Shown: positions 40,974 through 50,037, numbered from the stretch's first letter. The stretch: DNA of 64,000 nt from URNF01 sp045634325 (GCA_045634325.1 JAZRAA010000040.1:61600-125599); one strand, 5' to 3'. Numbers and translations: made by a program. The notes: generated by a model not told the origin, from the sequence alone.

Positions 40974-41070
40974 CGTAGCAGTCAGTGTGAGAGCCCCTCG
41001 CATTTCGTCAGAAATGCCAAGGTTTTGCGTGTACACATTTTAAACCCGCTCGCATCAAAATGCAAAACCG

Positions 41071-41138
41071 GGGGTTACGATTCCCCTCGGCTCCACCAAA
41101 ACGAAAAGAGACACCCTCGTGGTGTCTCTTTTCGTTTT
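41071..41138 (+). repeat. Duplicated 3' end of ssrA with its own terminator
   Basis: Bases 41078-41101 are identical to 40914-40937, the T-loop, acceptor 3' strand and CCA of tmRNA; the GGGGTT before them also matches apart from one inserted A. It is followed by a perfect 18-bp terminator stem (41098-41115 with 41121-41138) with the same CTCGT loop as the ssrA terminator. There is no tmRNA body in front, so it is a remnant, as expected from recombination of an integrative element at ssrA or from a local duplication. Confidence 0.85.
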
Positions 41139-41172
41139 TATACATGAAACCATATTCTCAAAATACATAAAT

Positions 41173-41202
41173 AAACCCCACCATCAAAAGATGGTGGGGT
41201 TT
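41173..41202 (-). terminator. Terminator of tRNA-Lys
   Basis: AAACCCCACCATC (41173-41185), AAAA loop and GATGGTGGGGTTT (41190-41202) form a hairpin that lies directly behind the encoded CCA of the tRNA on the minus strand. Confidence 0.88.
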
Positions 41203-41205
41203 TAT

Positions 41206-41281
41206 TGGTGAGCCATCGGAGATTCGAACTCCGGACACCTTGATTAAAAGTCAAGTGCTCTGCCGGCTGAGCTAATGGCTC
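41206..41281 (-). tRNA. tRNA-Lys (anticodon TTT)
   Basis: A 76-nt cloverleaf on the minus strand. Acceptor GAGCCAT pairs with ATGGCTC, the D-arm has AGCTCAGCCGGCAGAGC, the anticodon arm is CTTGACTTTTAATCAAG with anticodon TTT, the T-arm is CCGGAGTTCGAATCTCCG, and CCA is encoded at 41206-41208. Confidence 0.97.
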
Positions 41282-41335
41282 GTATCGCGCTTGACCTATT
41301 ATACCCAAACTCACCCTACTTGTCAAGAAAAAATT

Positions 41336-43687
41336 TCACTTTTTTTCATTTTTTATTTCATGCAAGCAAATCACCGCTACCGTCATATCATCTGCATGCG
41401 CATTTTCACCCTGTCTGGACACTGCCGCTTGCAAAAGTCCCTGTGCCAAATCGGTGGAATTTTCGTTGCTTTCCCGCAAATACTCCTCTATCCACGCAAC
41501 CCCGTCAAACAGCATGCCGTCACTCATCATCACCAAAACGTCCCCGTCTTTGAGCGCATCATGGTGCTCCTCAAACGCCGCATCCCGTAAAATGCCTACC
41601 GGCATTGACGGTGGCGCAACACGTGAAATTCTGCCGTTACTTTTTAGCAGAGACGTTGCCGCGCCCGCTTTATACAAGCAAACCGCTCCTGTGTATACGT
41701 CCAGTTCCAACACATCCAACGTGGTCAGACTTTCGTCCCCCGACTTTGCCAGCAAAGCGGTATTCACCATTTTGAGCACAGTTTGCGGTTGTAATCCCGC
41801 ACGCAAAAGCCGCGCCGTAATACCCGCCGCCATGGCACCGTCTACTGCCGCGCGCCCGCCACTGCCCATGCCGTCACTCAAAATGCACACCGTTTTATCC
41901 CCGTCTACATAATGTTCGCACACATCACCCGACAATTTTTCTCCCTCGCATGTGCGCTGTGAAACGCCGATTTGAGCACGAAAGCGAGGACGCTCGGTGA
42001 CAGTGATTTTCACCATACCGCGCATCTCCAACACAGCAGGTCTGTCAAACTCTCTGCCACAACAAAGTTCCAATTCCCGAAACCATCTGCCGCCATCCAA
42101 GCACACGCCGACATCCTCTGCGAGCAATTCCACTGTTAAGCGGTCTCGACTATCTAAAAGACAAACCGCTTCGGTCACCGGCATGCCAAAATCCTCACAC
42201 AACGAAACAATACGTCCCGCCGTTTCTGCATCCACACGTTTTTCCAAAGAAAACCGCTCGCCGAGCTGTGACAACACATCCCCCATACCAACGAATTGGT
42301 CGGTAATGACCGCACGGATTTCAGATAACCGTTGCCAAGCGTTCTCACGCTGTAAATATAGCTGATACCCACGGTTGATGTATGCCGCAACCTGTGTCTG
42401 TCGTCTGCAATTGCGTTGCAAAAAGCCGACCAAATCCTCCTTATCCACCGCCTCCCGCTCACGCAATAACGGTGTGAGTTGATTAAATGCATCCATCACC
42501 GCAGAAAAATTATTTTCCCAGCAATACATTTTCAAATTGCAGTCCCTGCACACCGCATCACCCACATACCGATACATCGAGCCCAAATCGGGTGCGCCGT
42601 AGTGGGTAAGTTTTTTGGAAACCTGTTCAACGGTAGAAGCAACCTCTTGCATGGCATTTGCCGCCACATCCAGCCGCAAGGTCATACAACGGCGCAACCC
42701 TTCTACCGCAGGTAAATGTTGCCCAAACACCAAAAAACGACGCAACACTTTATCCACACTGCGTGGCAAGATACAAAACACCACGCACGCCGTGACCGCC
42801 TCATATATGGCGGCAGCAGCGGCAATATCGGTCACAGCCGTGAGACACAACAATAAATTCCCGATGAGGTACACACCTGCAATGGCAAATCGCCCATACC
42901 GTGCAAACAGTCCCGCAAGCAACCCACCAAAAGCAAATCCGAGCGCAATATACGGACGTTCAGGACTGACCAGGGCGAGTGATACACCCAAAATTGTACC
43001 CGCGACCGCACCGCCCTGTTCTCTGCCACTGCGTGCAAACAACATAATGCAAATACCCGACAACATGCGTGCGGGCGCTATATAATAAAACTCAATCGCC
43101 GACAAAGCGGTAAGTACCACTGCGCTGATTAAAATGCAACCCGTTTGTTCGGATACCGTCATTGCACTCCGCTTGTCCACACGGTAAAAATAGCGATAAC
43201 TTTCGGCAAAGAAATAGGCAAACCCGCTCGCCGCCAAACTTTCCGCCAACAATAGCAATAGGGATAGCAGTCCATCCGACAGCCCCATCACCAACCCGCT
43301 GGCGAGTGTGGCGCCGCCCGCCAACAAAGGCGGGAAAAACTTTTTATGGGATACTTGCGGTAACACGGCGAACACCCACCGTGCCGCAGAAGCCACCGCA
43401 ACCGCCGCCATATACCGTAACGGAATTTGCGTGTTACCCGCCAATACATATCCCGCCAAAGTTGCTATGTACACGAGAATGGCACCCGTACCATCCACCG
43501 CCGCCGCCAAACTGACACCAAACGGTGCCATGGAACCATACAAATGTCCGCCGGGCACAATTAAACCCAATACCGTAAATGCAAGCGTGGTCAGCAATCG
43601 CATACCGCCCACTTGCTCGGTCACCATTTCGGTCGGCATGCTTGATATAACATCCGTCCTTACTTTTTCTTTCAACTTCCTCACCAC
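41336..43687 (-). CDS. spoIIE: Stage II sporulation protein E, serine phosphatase
   Basis: SpoIIE dephosphorylates SpoIIAA to release sigma-F in the forespore and takes part in polar septation. The 783-residue protein has about ten N-terminal membrane helices (to about residue 310), a middle regulatory region, and a C-terminal PP2C-type phosphatase (VCILSDGMGSGGRAAVDGAMAA, LKDGDVLVMMSDGMLFDG, HADDMTVAVICL). Length and layout are as in other SpoIIE. Its presence shows a spore-forming lineage. A possible Spo0A site lies upstream. Confidence 0.95.
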   Translation of the reverse strand: MVRKLKEKVRTDVISSMPTEMVTEQVGGMRLLTTLAFTVLGLIVPGGHLYGSMAPFGVSLAAAVDGTGAILVYIATLAGYVLAGNTQIPLRYMAAVAVASAARWVFAVLPQVSHKKFFPPLLAGGATLASGLVMGLSDGLLSLLLLLAESLAASGFAYFFAESYRYFYRVDKRSAMTVSEQTGCILISAVVLTALSAIEFYYIAPARMLSGICIMLFARSGREQGGAVAGTILGVSLALVSPERPYIALGFAFGGLLAGLFARYGRFAIAGVYLIGNLLLCLTAVTDIAAAAAIYEAVTACVVFCILPRSVDKVLRRFLVFGQHLPAVEGLRRCMTLRLDVAANAMQEVASTVEQVSKKLTHYGAPDLGSMYRYVGDAVCRDCNLKMYCWENNFSAVMDAFNQLTPLLREREAVDKEDLVGFLQRNCRRQTQVAAYINRGYQLYLQRENAWQRLSEIRAVITDQFVGMGDVLSQLGERFSLEKRVDAETAGRIVSLCEDFGMPVTEAVCLLDSRDRLTVELLAEDVGVCLDGGRWFRELELCCGREFDRPAVLEMRGMVKITVTERPRFRAQIGVSQRTCEGEKLSGDVCEHYVDGDKTVCILSDGMGSGGRAAVDGAMAAGITARLLRAGLQPQTVLKMVNTALLAKSGDESLTTLDVLELDVYTGAVCLYKAGAATSLLKSNGRISRVAPPSMPVGILRDAAFEEHHDALKDGDVLVMMSDGMLFDGVAWIEEYLRESNENSTDLAQGLLQAAVSRQGENAHADDMTVAVICLHEIKNEKK

Positions 43688-43722
43688 CGTACAAAATTCC
43701 GTGTTTTACACGTTCTTGTACC

Positions 43723-43756
43723 AGTATATAACGAGGTTCATAATAATTTTGTCGCA
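43723..43756 (-). promoter_or_regulatory. Putative Spo0A-dependent promoter of spoIIE
   Basis: Minus strand -10 TATACT (43723-43728). At the -35 position, with a long 21-base spacer, lies GCGACA (43750-43755), overlapped by TTGTCGCA on the plus strand (43749-43756), one mismatch from the Spo0A box TTGTCGAA. Long spacers with an overlapping 0A box are typical of Spo0A-activated sigma-A promoters such as Bacillus spoIIG and spoIIE. Confidence 0.5.
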
Positions 43757-43805
43757 AACAAAGTGCGTTTTTTGCTATTTTGGCAGTGGAAATGACCGAA
43801 AATAC

Positions 43806-43843
43806 AAAAAGTGCGTATGCAGTGACCCGCATACGCACTTTTT
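43806..43843 (-). terminator. Terminator of the cysE-cysS operon
   Basis: A 15-bp stem AAAAAGTGCGTATGC/GCATACGCACTTTTT (43806-43820 with 43829-43843) around an eight-base loop follows the cysS stop on the minus strand. Confidence 0.92.
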
Positions 43844-43849
43844 AAAATA

Positions 43850-45253
43850 TTATGCTCTGTGCCATTTGACACCTTGGGGAGTGTCTTCTAACACGATATT
43901 TCTAGCTTTGAGTTCATCACGGATACGGTCCGCTTCCGCCCAATTCTTTTCCGCTCTGGCTTTTGCACGCGCCTCAATCAACGCTTCAATTTCCGCATCC
44001 CCCTCGGTATCATCGGTGCGGGAATACAACAGTCCGAGCACGTCGCATAATTCAGCGTACAACGCTTGTGCGGCGGTAATGGTGGCATTCGTCGCCGTGC
44101 CGGTGGCGAGCATCAGATTGATATCTTTCACCAATTCAAACACAGCAGCAATGCCGTCAGCCGTGTTTAAGTCGTCATCCATTGCGGTGATAAACTGCTC
44201 ACGGCGCACTTCCAATTTTTCGAGGAACGCCGCATCCGCAGCGCCTTCAGGTGCATTTTTCAAAGCAAACGCCAATGCATTTTTGCAGTTATACAAACGG
44301 TCCAGCGCCGCAATGCCTTGTTCGATGATGTCAGCGCTGTAATTGATGGGGCTACGATAAGAAGAAGAGATAAGGAAGAAACGAATTGCCTCATACCCAT
44401 ACATCTTCGCCACGTCACGCACGGTGAAGAAATTGCCCAGAGATTTGGACATTTTCTTGTTGTCCACGTTGATATAGCCGTTATGCATCCAATAGCGTGC
44501 AAACGGCACACCATTACAACATTCACTCTGCGCAATTTCATTCTCATGGTGCGGGAAAATCAAATCCTGTCCACCGCCATGAATGTCAATGGTTTCACCC
44601 AGATAGCGACGCGCCATGGCAGAACACTCAATGTGCCAACCAGGTCTGCCATCGCTCCACGGAGACGGCCAGAACGGCTCGCCCGGTTTTGCCGCTTTCC
44701 ACAACGCAAAGTCCAGCGGATCTTCTTTCACTTCACCCACCGCAATACGTGCGCCGGATTCCAAATCATCAATCGGCTGGTGGGACAGTTTGCCGTAATG
44801 TTCATCCTTGCGGGTACGGAAATACACGTCACCGTTTGCGGACACATAAGCATATCCTTTGTCTATCAAGCCTGCAATAATCGCTTGGATTTCATCAATA
44901 TTTTCAGTGGCACGCGGATGGGTGGTAGCGGGTTTGACACCAAGTCCTCTCGCATCCGTTTCAAACTCCTCGATATATTTCTCAGAAATTACGTCATACG
45001 TCGTTCCTTCCTCATTGGCACGGCGAATGATTTTATCATCGATATCGGTGAAGTTCTGCACGAAATTCACTTCATATCCACGCCATTCAAAATACCGCCG
45101 CAACACGTCAAACACGCAAAGCGGGCGAGCATTGCCGATGTGGATAAAATTATATACCGTCGGACCGCAAGCGTATAAACGCACCTTGCCCTCTTCAAGC
45201 GGGATAAACGTTTCCTTTTGTCTGGTCATGGTATTAAACAGTTTGATGCTCAT
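43850..45253 (-). CDS. cysS: Cysteinyl-tRNA synthetase
   Basis: A class I synthetase charging tRNA-Cys. The 467-residue protein has the zinc and HIGH region YACGPTVYNFIHIGNARP, TDIDDKII, WHIECSAMA, GGGQDLIFPHHENEIAQSE, and KMSKSLGNFFTV. The C-terminal anticodon-binding helical domain ends ARAEKNWAEADRIRDELKARNIVLEDTPQGVKW. It overlaps cysE by four bases and is thus controlled by the same T-box. Confidence 0.97.
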   Translation of the reverse strand: MSIKLFNTMTRQKETFIPLEEGKVRLYACGPTVYNFIHIGNARPLCVFDVLRRYFEWRGYEVNFVQNFTDIDDKIIRRANEEGTTYDVISEKYIEEFETDARGLGVKPATTHPRATENIDEIQAIIAGLIDKGYAYVSANGDVYFRTRKDEHYGKLSHQPIDDLESGARIAVGEVKEDPLDFALWKAAKPGEPFWPSPWSDGRPGWHIECSAMARRYLGETIDIHGGGQDLIFPHHENEIAQSECCNGVPFARYWMHNGYINVDNKKMSKSLGNFFTVRDVAKMYGYEAIRFFLISSSYRSPINYSADIIEQGIAALDRLYNCKNALAFALKNAPEGAADAAFLEKLEVRREQFITAMDDDLNTADGIAAVFELVKDINLMLATGTATNATITAAQALYAELCDVLGLLYSRTDDTEGDAEIEALIEARAKARAEKNWAEADRIRDELKARNIVLEDTPQGVKWHRA

Positions 45254-45900
45254 TGTTTTTCCTCCGTTTTGGTCTTTTTCTCATGCATATACGCTTGCAG
45301 CACGGCAATATCTGCCTGCAAACGCTCCAACTCCTGCGCCACAGGGTCAGGGATATGGATTTGGTCCAAATCTTCTACTTTTTCGCCATTGCGACGCACC
45401 ACCTTCGCGGGAATACCCACGGCGGTGCAATTATCGGGAATGTCGGTGAGCACCACAGCACCTGCGGCAATCCGCACGTTATTACCGATGTTGATAGGGC
45501 CGAGTACCTTTGCACCCGCACCCACCATTACGTGATTACCGAGTGTGGGATGCCGTTTACCTTTATCCTTACCCGTACCACCCAACGTCACACCTTGGTA
45601 CACAATGCAATCGTCGCCGATTTCGGTGGTTTCACCAATCACAACGCCGGTACCGTGGTCAATGAAAAACCGCCGTCCGATTTTCGCTGCGGGGTGAATT
45701 TCAATATTCCATTTCCACACACTTCTTTGCGAAATCCAACGCGCAATCAATCGAAACCCATGCCGATGAAAAAAGTTGGCGAGACGATGCGAACGCAACG
45801 CCTTATATCCATTATACAGCAACATAACCTCTAATGCCGAACTTGCTGCAGGGTCACGCTCACGAATGGCGCGGATGTCTTCCCGCATACGGTCAAACAT
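45250..45900 (-). CDS. cysE: Serine O-acetyltransferase
   Basis: CysE makes O-acetylserine, the precursor of cysteine. The ATG at 45900 (216 aa) follows AGGAG; an upstream extension of the frame would translate the T-box leader. The N-terminal helical domain (MFDRMREDIRAIRERDPAASSALEV) is followed by a left-handed beta helix (IHPAAKIGRRFFIDHGTGVVIGETTEIGDD, GVTLGGTGKDKGKRHPTLGNHVMVGAGAKVLG, VRIAAGAVV) and a short tail. Grouped with cysS as in many Bacillota. Confidence 0.95.
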   Translation of the reverse strand: MFDRMREDIRAIRERDPAASSALEVMLLYNGYKALRSHRLANFFHRHGFRLIARWISQRSVWKWNIEIHPAAKIGRRFFIDHGTGVVIGETTEIGDDCIVYQGVTLGGTGKDKGKRHPTLGNHVMVGAGAKVLGPINIGNNVRIAAGAVVLTDIPDNCTAVGIPAKVVRRNGEKVEDLDQIHIPDPVAQELERLQADIAVLQAYMHEKKTKTEEKQ

Positions 45901-45907
45901 ATCTATC

Positions 45908-46183
45908 ACTCCTAAAAACAAAAGCCGCCGACAGACAACCGGTCTGTCGGAGGCGTTATCGCGGTTCCACTCCTGTTTATCACTCAACGGGGACACGCAT
46001 CATCCCCCTGCCGATAACGGTGGCTACCGGAACGGGATACTGCGTATACAACGGTTCCCCCGCTCTGCCGTCAGGTGCATTTCACGGTCCTTTCGGTGAA
46101 AAACGCTCACAGCCCAAGGCGTTTTCTCTCTGGCACCTACTCACAACAGTTACTTCTCCTGCCGATTGCATCTTTTATAAGTT
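45908..46183 (-). promoter_or_regulatory. T-box leader, probably tRNA-Cys responsive
   Basis: The roughly 275-nt untranslated leader contains the T-box AGGAGTGGAACCGCG (minus strand, 45974-45960). A terminator hairpin with stem 45924-45936/45942-45954 and a T-rich end follows. Upstream is a long stem I with the AGTA and GAAA loop elements. The likely specifier is TGC (46079-46077), a cysteine codon, in a GTGAAATGCACC context. Uncharged tRNA-Cys would favour the antiterminator and turn on cysE-cysS. Confidence 0.88.
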
Positions 46184-46189
46184 TACTAT

Positions 46190-46218
46190 AGTATATACGA
46201 CTTTTTTCAAATTGTCTA
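46190..46218 (-). promoter_or_regulatory. Promoter of the T-box cysE-cysS transcript
   Basis: Minus strand -35 TAGACA (46213-46218), 17 bases, -10 TATACT (46190-46195), overlapping the region just after the pgsA stop. Confidence 0.8.
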
Positions 46219-46225
46219 CAATTTT

Positions 46226-46810
46226 TTATTTGTCAACAAAATATTGTCGTCCGTTCCAAACGTATTGCACACCGGAAATAATGGTGAACACCACCGAAAT
46301 CCAAACGAGTATTTGTCCCACTGTCATCAAAACGACACAACCTGCATCCGATAACACACCTTGCAACAAACCGTTTTGCCAGCTGCACACTTCCAGTGCG
46401 GCGAGCATATAGATAATGGCTACAAATTGCATCACCGTTTTCAGCTTACCCGCCAAACTGGCGGCAATCACCGTGCCGTCTTTCACAGCAAGCAAACGTA
46501 CCGAAGTGACCATGAATTCACGGGTGAGAATGAGCATCACAGCCCACACATCCACGTGACCCATTGCCAAAAAGCCGAGGAACGCCGCCGTGGTGAGCAT
46601 TTTATCTGCAAGCGGGTCTAAAAACTTGCCAAGATTGGTAATCAAACCGTATTTACGGGCAATTTTGCCGTCCAGCATATCGGTAAACGCCGCCGCACCA
46701 AACACCAATCCTGCCGCCAAATGATGAAAGGGAAATTCCACCATCAACAACAACAGAAAAATCGGCGCCAACACAATGCGTATCACCGTCAGTTTATTGG
46801 GCACATTCAT
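46226..46810 (-). CDS. pgsA: CDP-diacylglycerol-glycerol-3-phosphate 3-phosphatidyltransferase
   Basis: PgsA makes phosphatidylglycerol phosphate. The 194-residue membrane enzyme has the motif DMLDGKIARKYGLITNLGKFLDPLADK and then MLTTAAFLGFL and LTREFMVTSVRLLAV, the latter typical of PgsA and distinguishing it from the paralogue at 18139-18741. The ATG overlaps rimO by 17 bases, after GGGAGAG. Position next to rimO and recA is common in Bacillota. Confidence 0.93.
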   Translation of the reverse strand: MNVPNKLTVIRIVLAPIFLLLLMVEFPFHHLAAGLVFGAAAFTDMLDGKIARKYGLITNLGKFLDPLADKMLTTAAFLGFLAMGHVDVWAVMLILTREFMVTSVRLLAVKDGTVIAASLAGKLKTVMQFVAIIYMLAALEVCSWQNGLLQGVLSDAGCVVLMTVGQILVWISVVFTIISGVQYVWNGRQYFVDK

Positions 46811-48158
46811 CTACATACTCTCCCATCAAATCCCAGTCTAATCGCTCTAATAACCGCACCTCAACAAAATCGCCTGGCGCGATCGCCAACCGCTTGCCAT
46901 TTTCATCAAGCGGTTGCGGGAAGAACACTTTGCCGTCAATGTCCGGCGCATCCGCCGCGGTACGACCGAACCAACATTCTGCATAACGGTCAAAACTTTC
47001 CACCAGCACGGTTACCGTCTTACCCACCTGCGCATCTAAAATACGGTCGGCAATCACAGTCTGTTGTGCCATCAAAATATCCCGTCTGCGGCATTTCTCC
47101 CCCTCGGATACTTGGTTTTCAAAAGTAGCCGCGGGCGTATCCTCTTCGGCAGAGTATGTAAAGCATCCCAGCTTGTCAAACTGCATTTTCTTGACAAACT
47201 CGCACAAACATGCAAAATCCGCCTCGGTTTCGCCCGGAAATCCCACCATCATGGTGGTGCGCAATACAATACCCGGCACCGCTTGTCGCATACGACGAAT
47301 CAGTTTTTCCAAACTCTCGCAGTCCCCCATGCGATTCATCGCACGCAACACACTGCCCGATGCATGCTGGATAGGCATATCCAGATACTTCACAATTTTG
47401 GGTTCTTTCGCCATCACCGCAAGCAACTCGTCGGTGATATGTTCGGGATAACAATACAGCAATCGAATCCATGCAATGCCATCCACTTTACACAGTTCTT
47501 GAAGCAAAGACGGCAGCCGTTTTTCACCATATAAATCCAAGCCGTATACCGTAGGGTCTTGCGCCACGATAATCAATTCTTTCACGCCGTTTGCGGCAAG
47601 CGTTTTCGCCTCCGCCACAATATTTTCCATAGTACGACTGCGCATACCGCCACGAATGAGCGGAATGGCGCAATAGGTGCAACGGTTGTCACAACCATCC
47701 GCAATGCGCAAATACGCAAAAAATTGCGGTGTGGTCTGCAATCGATCTCCATCCAGTGACCACGCATCCAAAGCGGGAAACGCATACACCTTTTCGCCGC
47801 CGTTCACAACCGTTTGTACGGCATCCACAATATCCTCATTCGCGCCAAGTCCCAAAACTGCATCACATTCAGGCAGTTCTTTTGCAATCTGCTCTTGATA
47901 CCGCTGTGCCATACATCCAGTCACCACGATACCTTTGATGCGTCCTTCTTTTTTTAGGGCGGCAAACTCCAAAATGTTTTCAATCGACTCGGTTTTTGCA
48001 TCTTGAATAAACCCACAGGTGTTGATAATCACCACGTCCGCAAGACCGCTCTCACCGGTAATTTCAAAACCGGCATTTTGCAATTTTGCGAGCATGAGTT
48101 CCGCATCCATTTGGTTTTTGGGGCAACCGAGCGACACCATTCCGACCTTAATCGCCAT
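46794..48158 (-). CDS. rimO: Ribosomal protein S12 methylthiotransferase RimO
   Basis: A radical SAM enzyme that adds a methylthio group to an aspartate of ribosomal protein S12. The ATG at 48158 (454 aa) gives MAIKVGMVSLGCPKNQMDAE, the RimO-type MTTase start, with auxiliary cluster cysteines also in NTCGF and TGCMAQR. The radical SAM motif is ADGCDNRCTYCAIP, and a TRAM domain (QVGKTVTVLVESFDRYAECWFGRT) ends the protein. A longer upstream frame is unlikely because it runs through recX. Confidence 0.95.
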   Translation of the reverse strand: MAIKVGMVSLGCPKNQMDAELMLAKLQNAGFEITGESGLADVVIINTCGFIQDAKTESIENILEFAALKKEGRIKGIVVTGCMAQRYQEQIAKELPECDAVLGLGANEDIVDAVQTVVNGGEKVYAFPALDAWSLDGDRLQTTPQFFAYLRIADGCDNRCTYCAIPLIRGGMRSRTMENIVAEAKTLAANGVKELIIVAQDPTVYGLDLYGEKRLPSLLQELCKVDGIAWIRLLYCYPEHITDELLAVMAKEPKIVKYLDMPIQHASGSVLRAMNRMGDCESLEKLIRRMRQAVPGIVLRTTMMVGFPGETEADFACLCEFVKKMQFDKLGCFTYSAEEDTPAATFENQVSEGEKCRRRDILMAQQTVIADRILDAQVGKTVTVLVESFDRYAECWFGRTAADAPDIDGKVFFPQPLDENGKRLAIAPGDFVEVRLLERLDWDLMGEYVDECAQ

Positions 48159-48795
48159 TATATTCGTACCAATCCTCGTTATCATCTTGTGTGCGCACCG
48201 CTTCGATTGCGCGGCGCACCGCATCGTACGGAAAGCCATACCTTGCCAATGCGGCAACGGTTTTTTGTCTGCCTTCCGGCGTTTGCACCTTATTATAATA
48301 TTTTTTTCTGATAAGTGCAAGTGCTTGTTGAAAATCATCCGATTCCAGTGCGTCCACTGCCGCTTGTGCATCTTCACGGCTGATACCCTTTTGTAGTAAC
48401 GTCTGCAAAACCCGCCGATGCGGATATCGTTTATACCGCACCAAACTTACCGCCAAACGTTCAGCGTAAGCAGCATCGTTAATAAGACCCACCTCGGTCA
48501 GCCGCTGTACCACCGCCGCCGCGGTTTCCTTATCGGCACAACGATATAACTTTCGTTCCAATTCTTTTGCTGCATAGTCACGAGCGGATAAATAGTACAG
48601 CGCTCTCGACCGCGCGCGGTTATACCGTGAACAAGCCAACAATGCTTCTAATTGTTCCTCCGACATCTCTCCGTTTACACGATACGGGGAATCTTCAAAA
48701 GTAGACGCATCCACCGTTATTTGCGTTACGGCATCTCCATCAAACGTCAATATATATTGTTGTCCCCGCACGCGTTTTGCTTCGGTAATTTTCAT
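48148..48795 (-). CDS. recX: Regulatory protein RecX
   Basis: RecX binds and restrains RecA filaments. The 215-residue protein has three-helix repeats typical of RecX: ARSRALYYLSARDYAAKELERKL, AAVVQRLTEVGLINDAAYAERLAVSLV, RRVLQTLLQKGISREDAQAAV, and QKTVAALARYGFPYDAVRRAI. The ATG at 48795 gives MKITEAKR; the ribosome-binding site is weak. It follows recA beyond a terminator hairpin, so its expression may depend on read-through. Confidence 0.93.
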   Translation of the reverse strand: MKITEAKRVRGQQYILTFDGDAVTQITVDASTFEDSPYRVNGEMSEEQLEALLACSRYNRARSRALYYLSARDYAAKELERKLYRCADKETAAAVVQRLTEVGLINDAAYAERLAVSLVRYKRYPHRRVLQTLLQKGISREDAQAAVDALESDDFQQALALIRKKYYNKVQTPEGRQKTVAALARYGFPYDAVRRAIEAVRTQDDNEDWYEYNGD

Positions 48796-48814
48796 ACAGT
48801 CACCACACCAACAG

Positions 48815-48841
48815 AAAAAAGGCGGCATTGCCGCCTTTTTT
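48815..48841 (-). terminator. Terminator (or attenuator) between recA and recX
   Basis: A 12-bp stem AAAAAAGGCGGC/GCCGCCTTTTTT with an ATT loop follows the recA stop on the minus strand. It would limit recX transcription to read-through. Confidence 0.88.
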
Positions 48842-48848
48842 CCTATTA

Positions 48849-50000
48849 TCAATCTTCAACCACAATATCAATCTGTGCTTTAGCCACCGGCGCAGATAGC
48901 TTTGCCGCTTCAATCGGAATTTCCACCGGTTGCGGTGCGGGTGCCGCCGCGCGACCTTGCGGCACGGGGTTCAGACGCGGTAATCCTTCCCGCACCTGCG
49001 CTTCAATTTCCGCAAACAGTTCGGGATGCGCTTTGAGGTATTCGCGCGTATTATCGCGACCTTGTCCCAATCTATCCTCTTTATACGAGAACCAAGCGCC
49101 CGCTTTTTGAATAATATCCAGTTTCACCGCCAGGTCAATCAACTCGCCGTCACGGGAAATGCCCTGTCCGTAAATCACGTCAAACTCTGCCTCTTTAAAC
49201 GGCGGGGCAACCTTGTTTTTCACAATTTTCACACGGGTGTGCGAACCAATCGGTTCACCGCCGCTCTTGATGGTTTCGGTACGGCGCACGTCCAAACGCA
49301 CCGACGCATAATATTTGAGCGCATTACCGCCGGAAGTCACTTCGGGGTTACCGTATACCACACCGACCTTCAAACGCAACTGGTTAATGAAGATAGCGAT
49401 ACAGTTAGATTTCGCCACCACAGGTGCGAGTTTGCGCATCGCTTGCGACATCAAGCGTGCTTGCAAACCCACGTGGCTGTCGCCCATTTCACCTTCAATT
49501 TCAGCGCGAGGCACCAATGCTGCCACCGAGTCGAGTACCACGATATCCACTGCGCCCGAACGAATCAGCGCTTCCATAATTTCCAACGCTTGTTCGCCCG
49601 CATCCGGTTGAGAAACCAACAACGAATCAATGTCTACACCCAGAGCGCGTGCATACACAGGGTCAAGTGCGTGCTCCACGTCAATATATGCCGCTTCGCC
49701 GCCCTTTTTCTGCGCTTCCGCTACTGCGTGCAGAGCGAGCGTAGTTTTACCGGAAGCTTCCGGTCCGTAAATCTCAATAATTCTGCCACGCGGCAAACCA
49801 CCGATACCCAGCGCAGCATCCAACGCCATCGAACCGGTAGGGATACTGTCAATGTTCATGCCAATATTTTCGCCCAAACGCATCACAGCACCTTTACCGT
49901 AATTGCGCTCAATTTGCTGTAACGCCGCATCTAATGCTTTTTTTCTGTCTTCATTGCCGCTTGCCTTTGCCGCTTTTGCCGCTGTCTTTTTCTCCGCCAT
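48849..50000 (-). CDS. recA: Recombinase RecA
   Basis: RecA promotes strand exchange and LexA cleavage. The ATG at 50000 (383 aa) has AAAGGA nine bases upstream. Walker A GPEASGKTT, Walker B IVVLDSVAALVPRAEIEGEMGDSHVG, L2 region INQLRLKVGVVYGNPEVTSGGNALK and the C-terminal domain are complete; the tail is Pro/Ala-rich and acidic. The L2 loop differs from the common LREKVGVMFGNPETTPGG, but core residues are kept. Controlled by a LexA box and its own promoter. Confidence 0.98.
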   Translation of the reverse strand: MAEKKTAAKAAKASGNEDRKKALDAALQQIERNYGKGAVMRLGENIGMNIDSIPTGSMALDAALGIGGLPRGRIIEIYGPEASGKTTLALHAVAEAQKKGGEAAYIDVEHALDPVYARALGVDIDSLLVSQPDAGEQALEIMEALIRSGAVDIVVLDSVAALVPRAEIEGEMGDSHVGLQARLMSQAMRKLAPVVAKSNCIAIFINQLRLKVGVVYGNPEVTSGGNALKYYASVRLDVRRTETIKSGGEPIGSHTRVKIVKNKVAPPFKEAEFDVIYGQGISRDGELIDLAVKLDIIQKAGAWFSYKEDRLGQGRDNTREYLKAHPELFAEIEAQVREGLPRLNPVPQGRAAAPAPQPVEIPIEAAKLSAPVAKAQIDIVVED

Positions 50001-50037
50001 ACTGTCCATTCCTTTCAAAACGACTTTCATTGCCTAC

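Noticed and set aside
45901..45996. N-terminal extension of cysE by 32 residues
   Set aside because: The extension translates the T-box antiterminator and terminator; the ATG at 45900 has the proper AGGAG.
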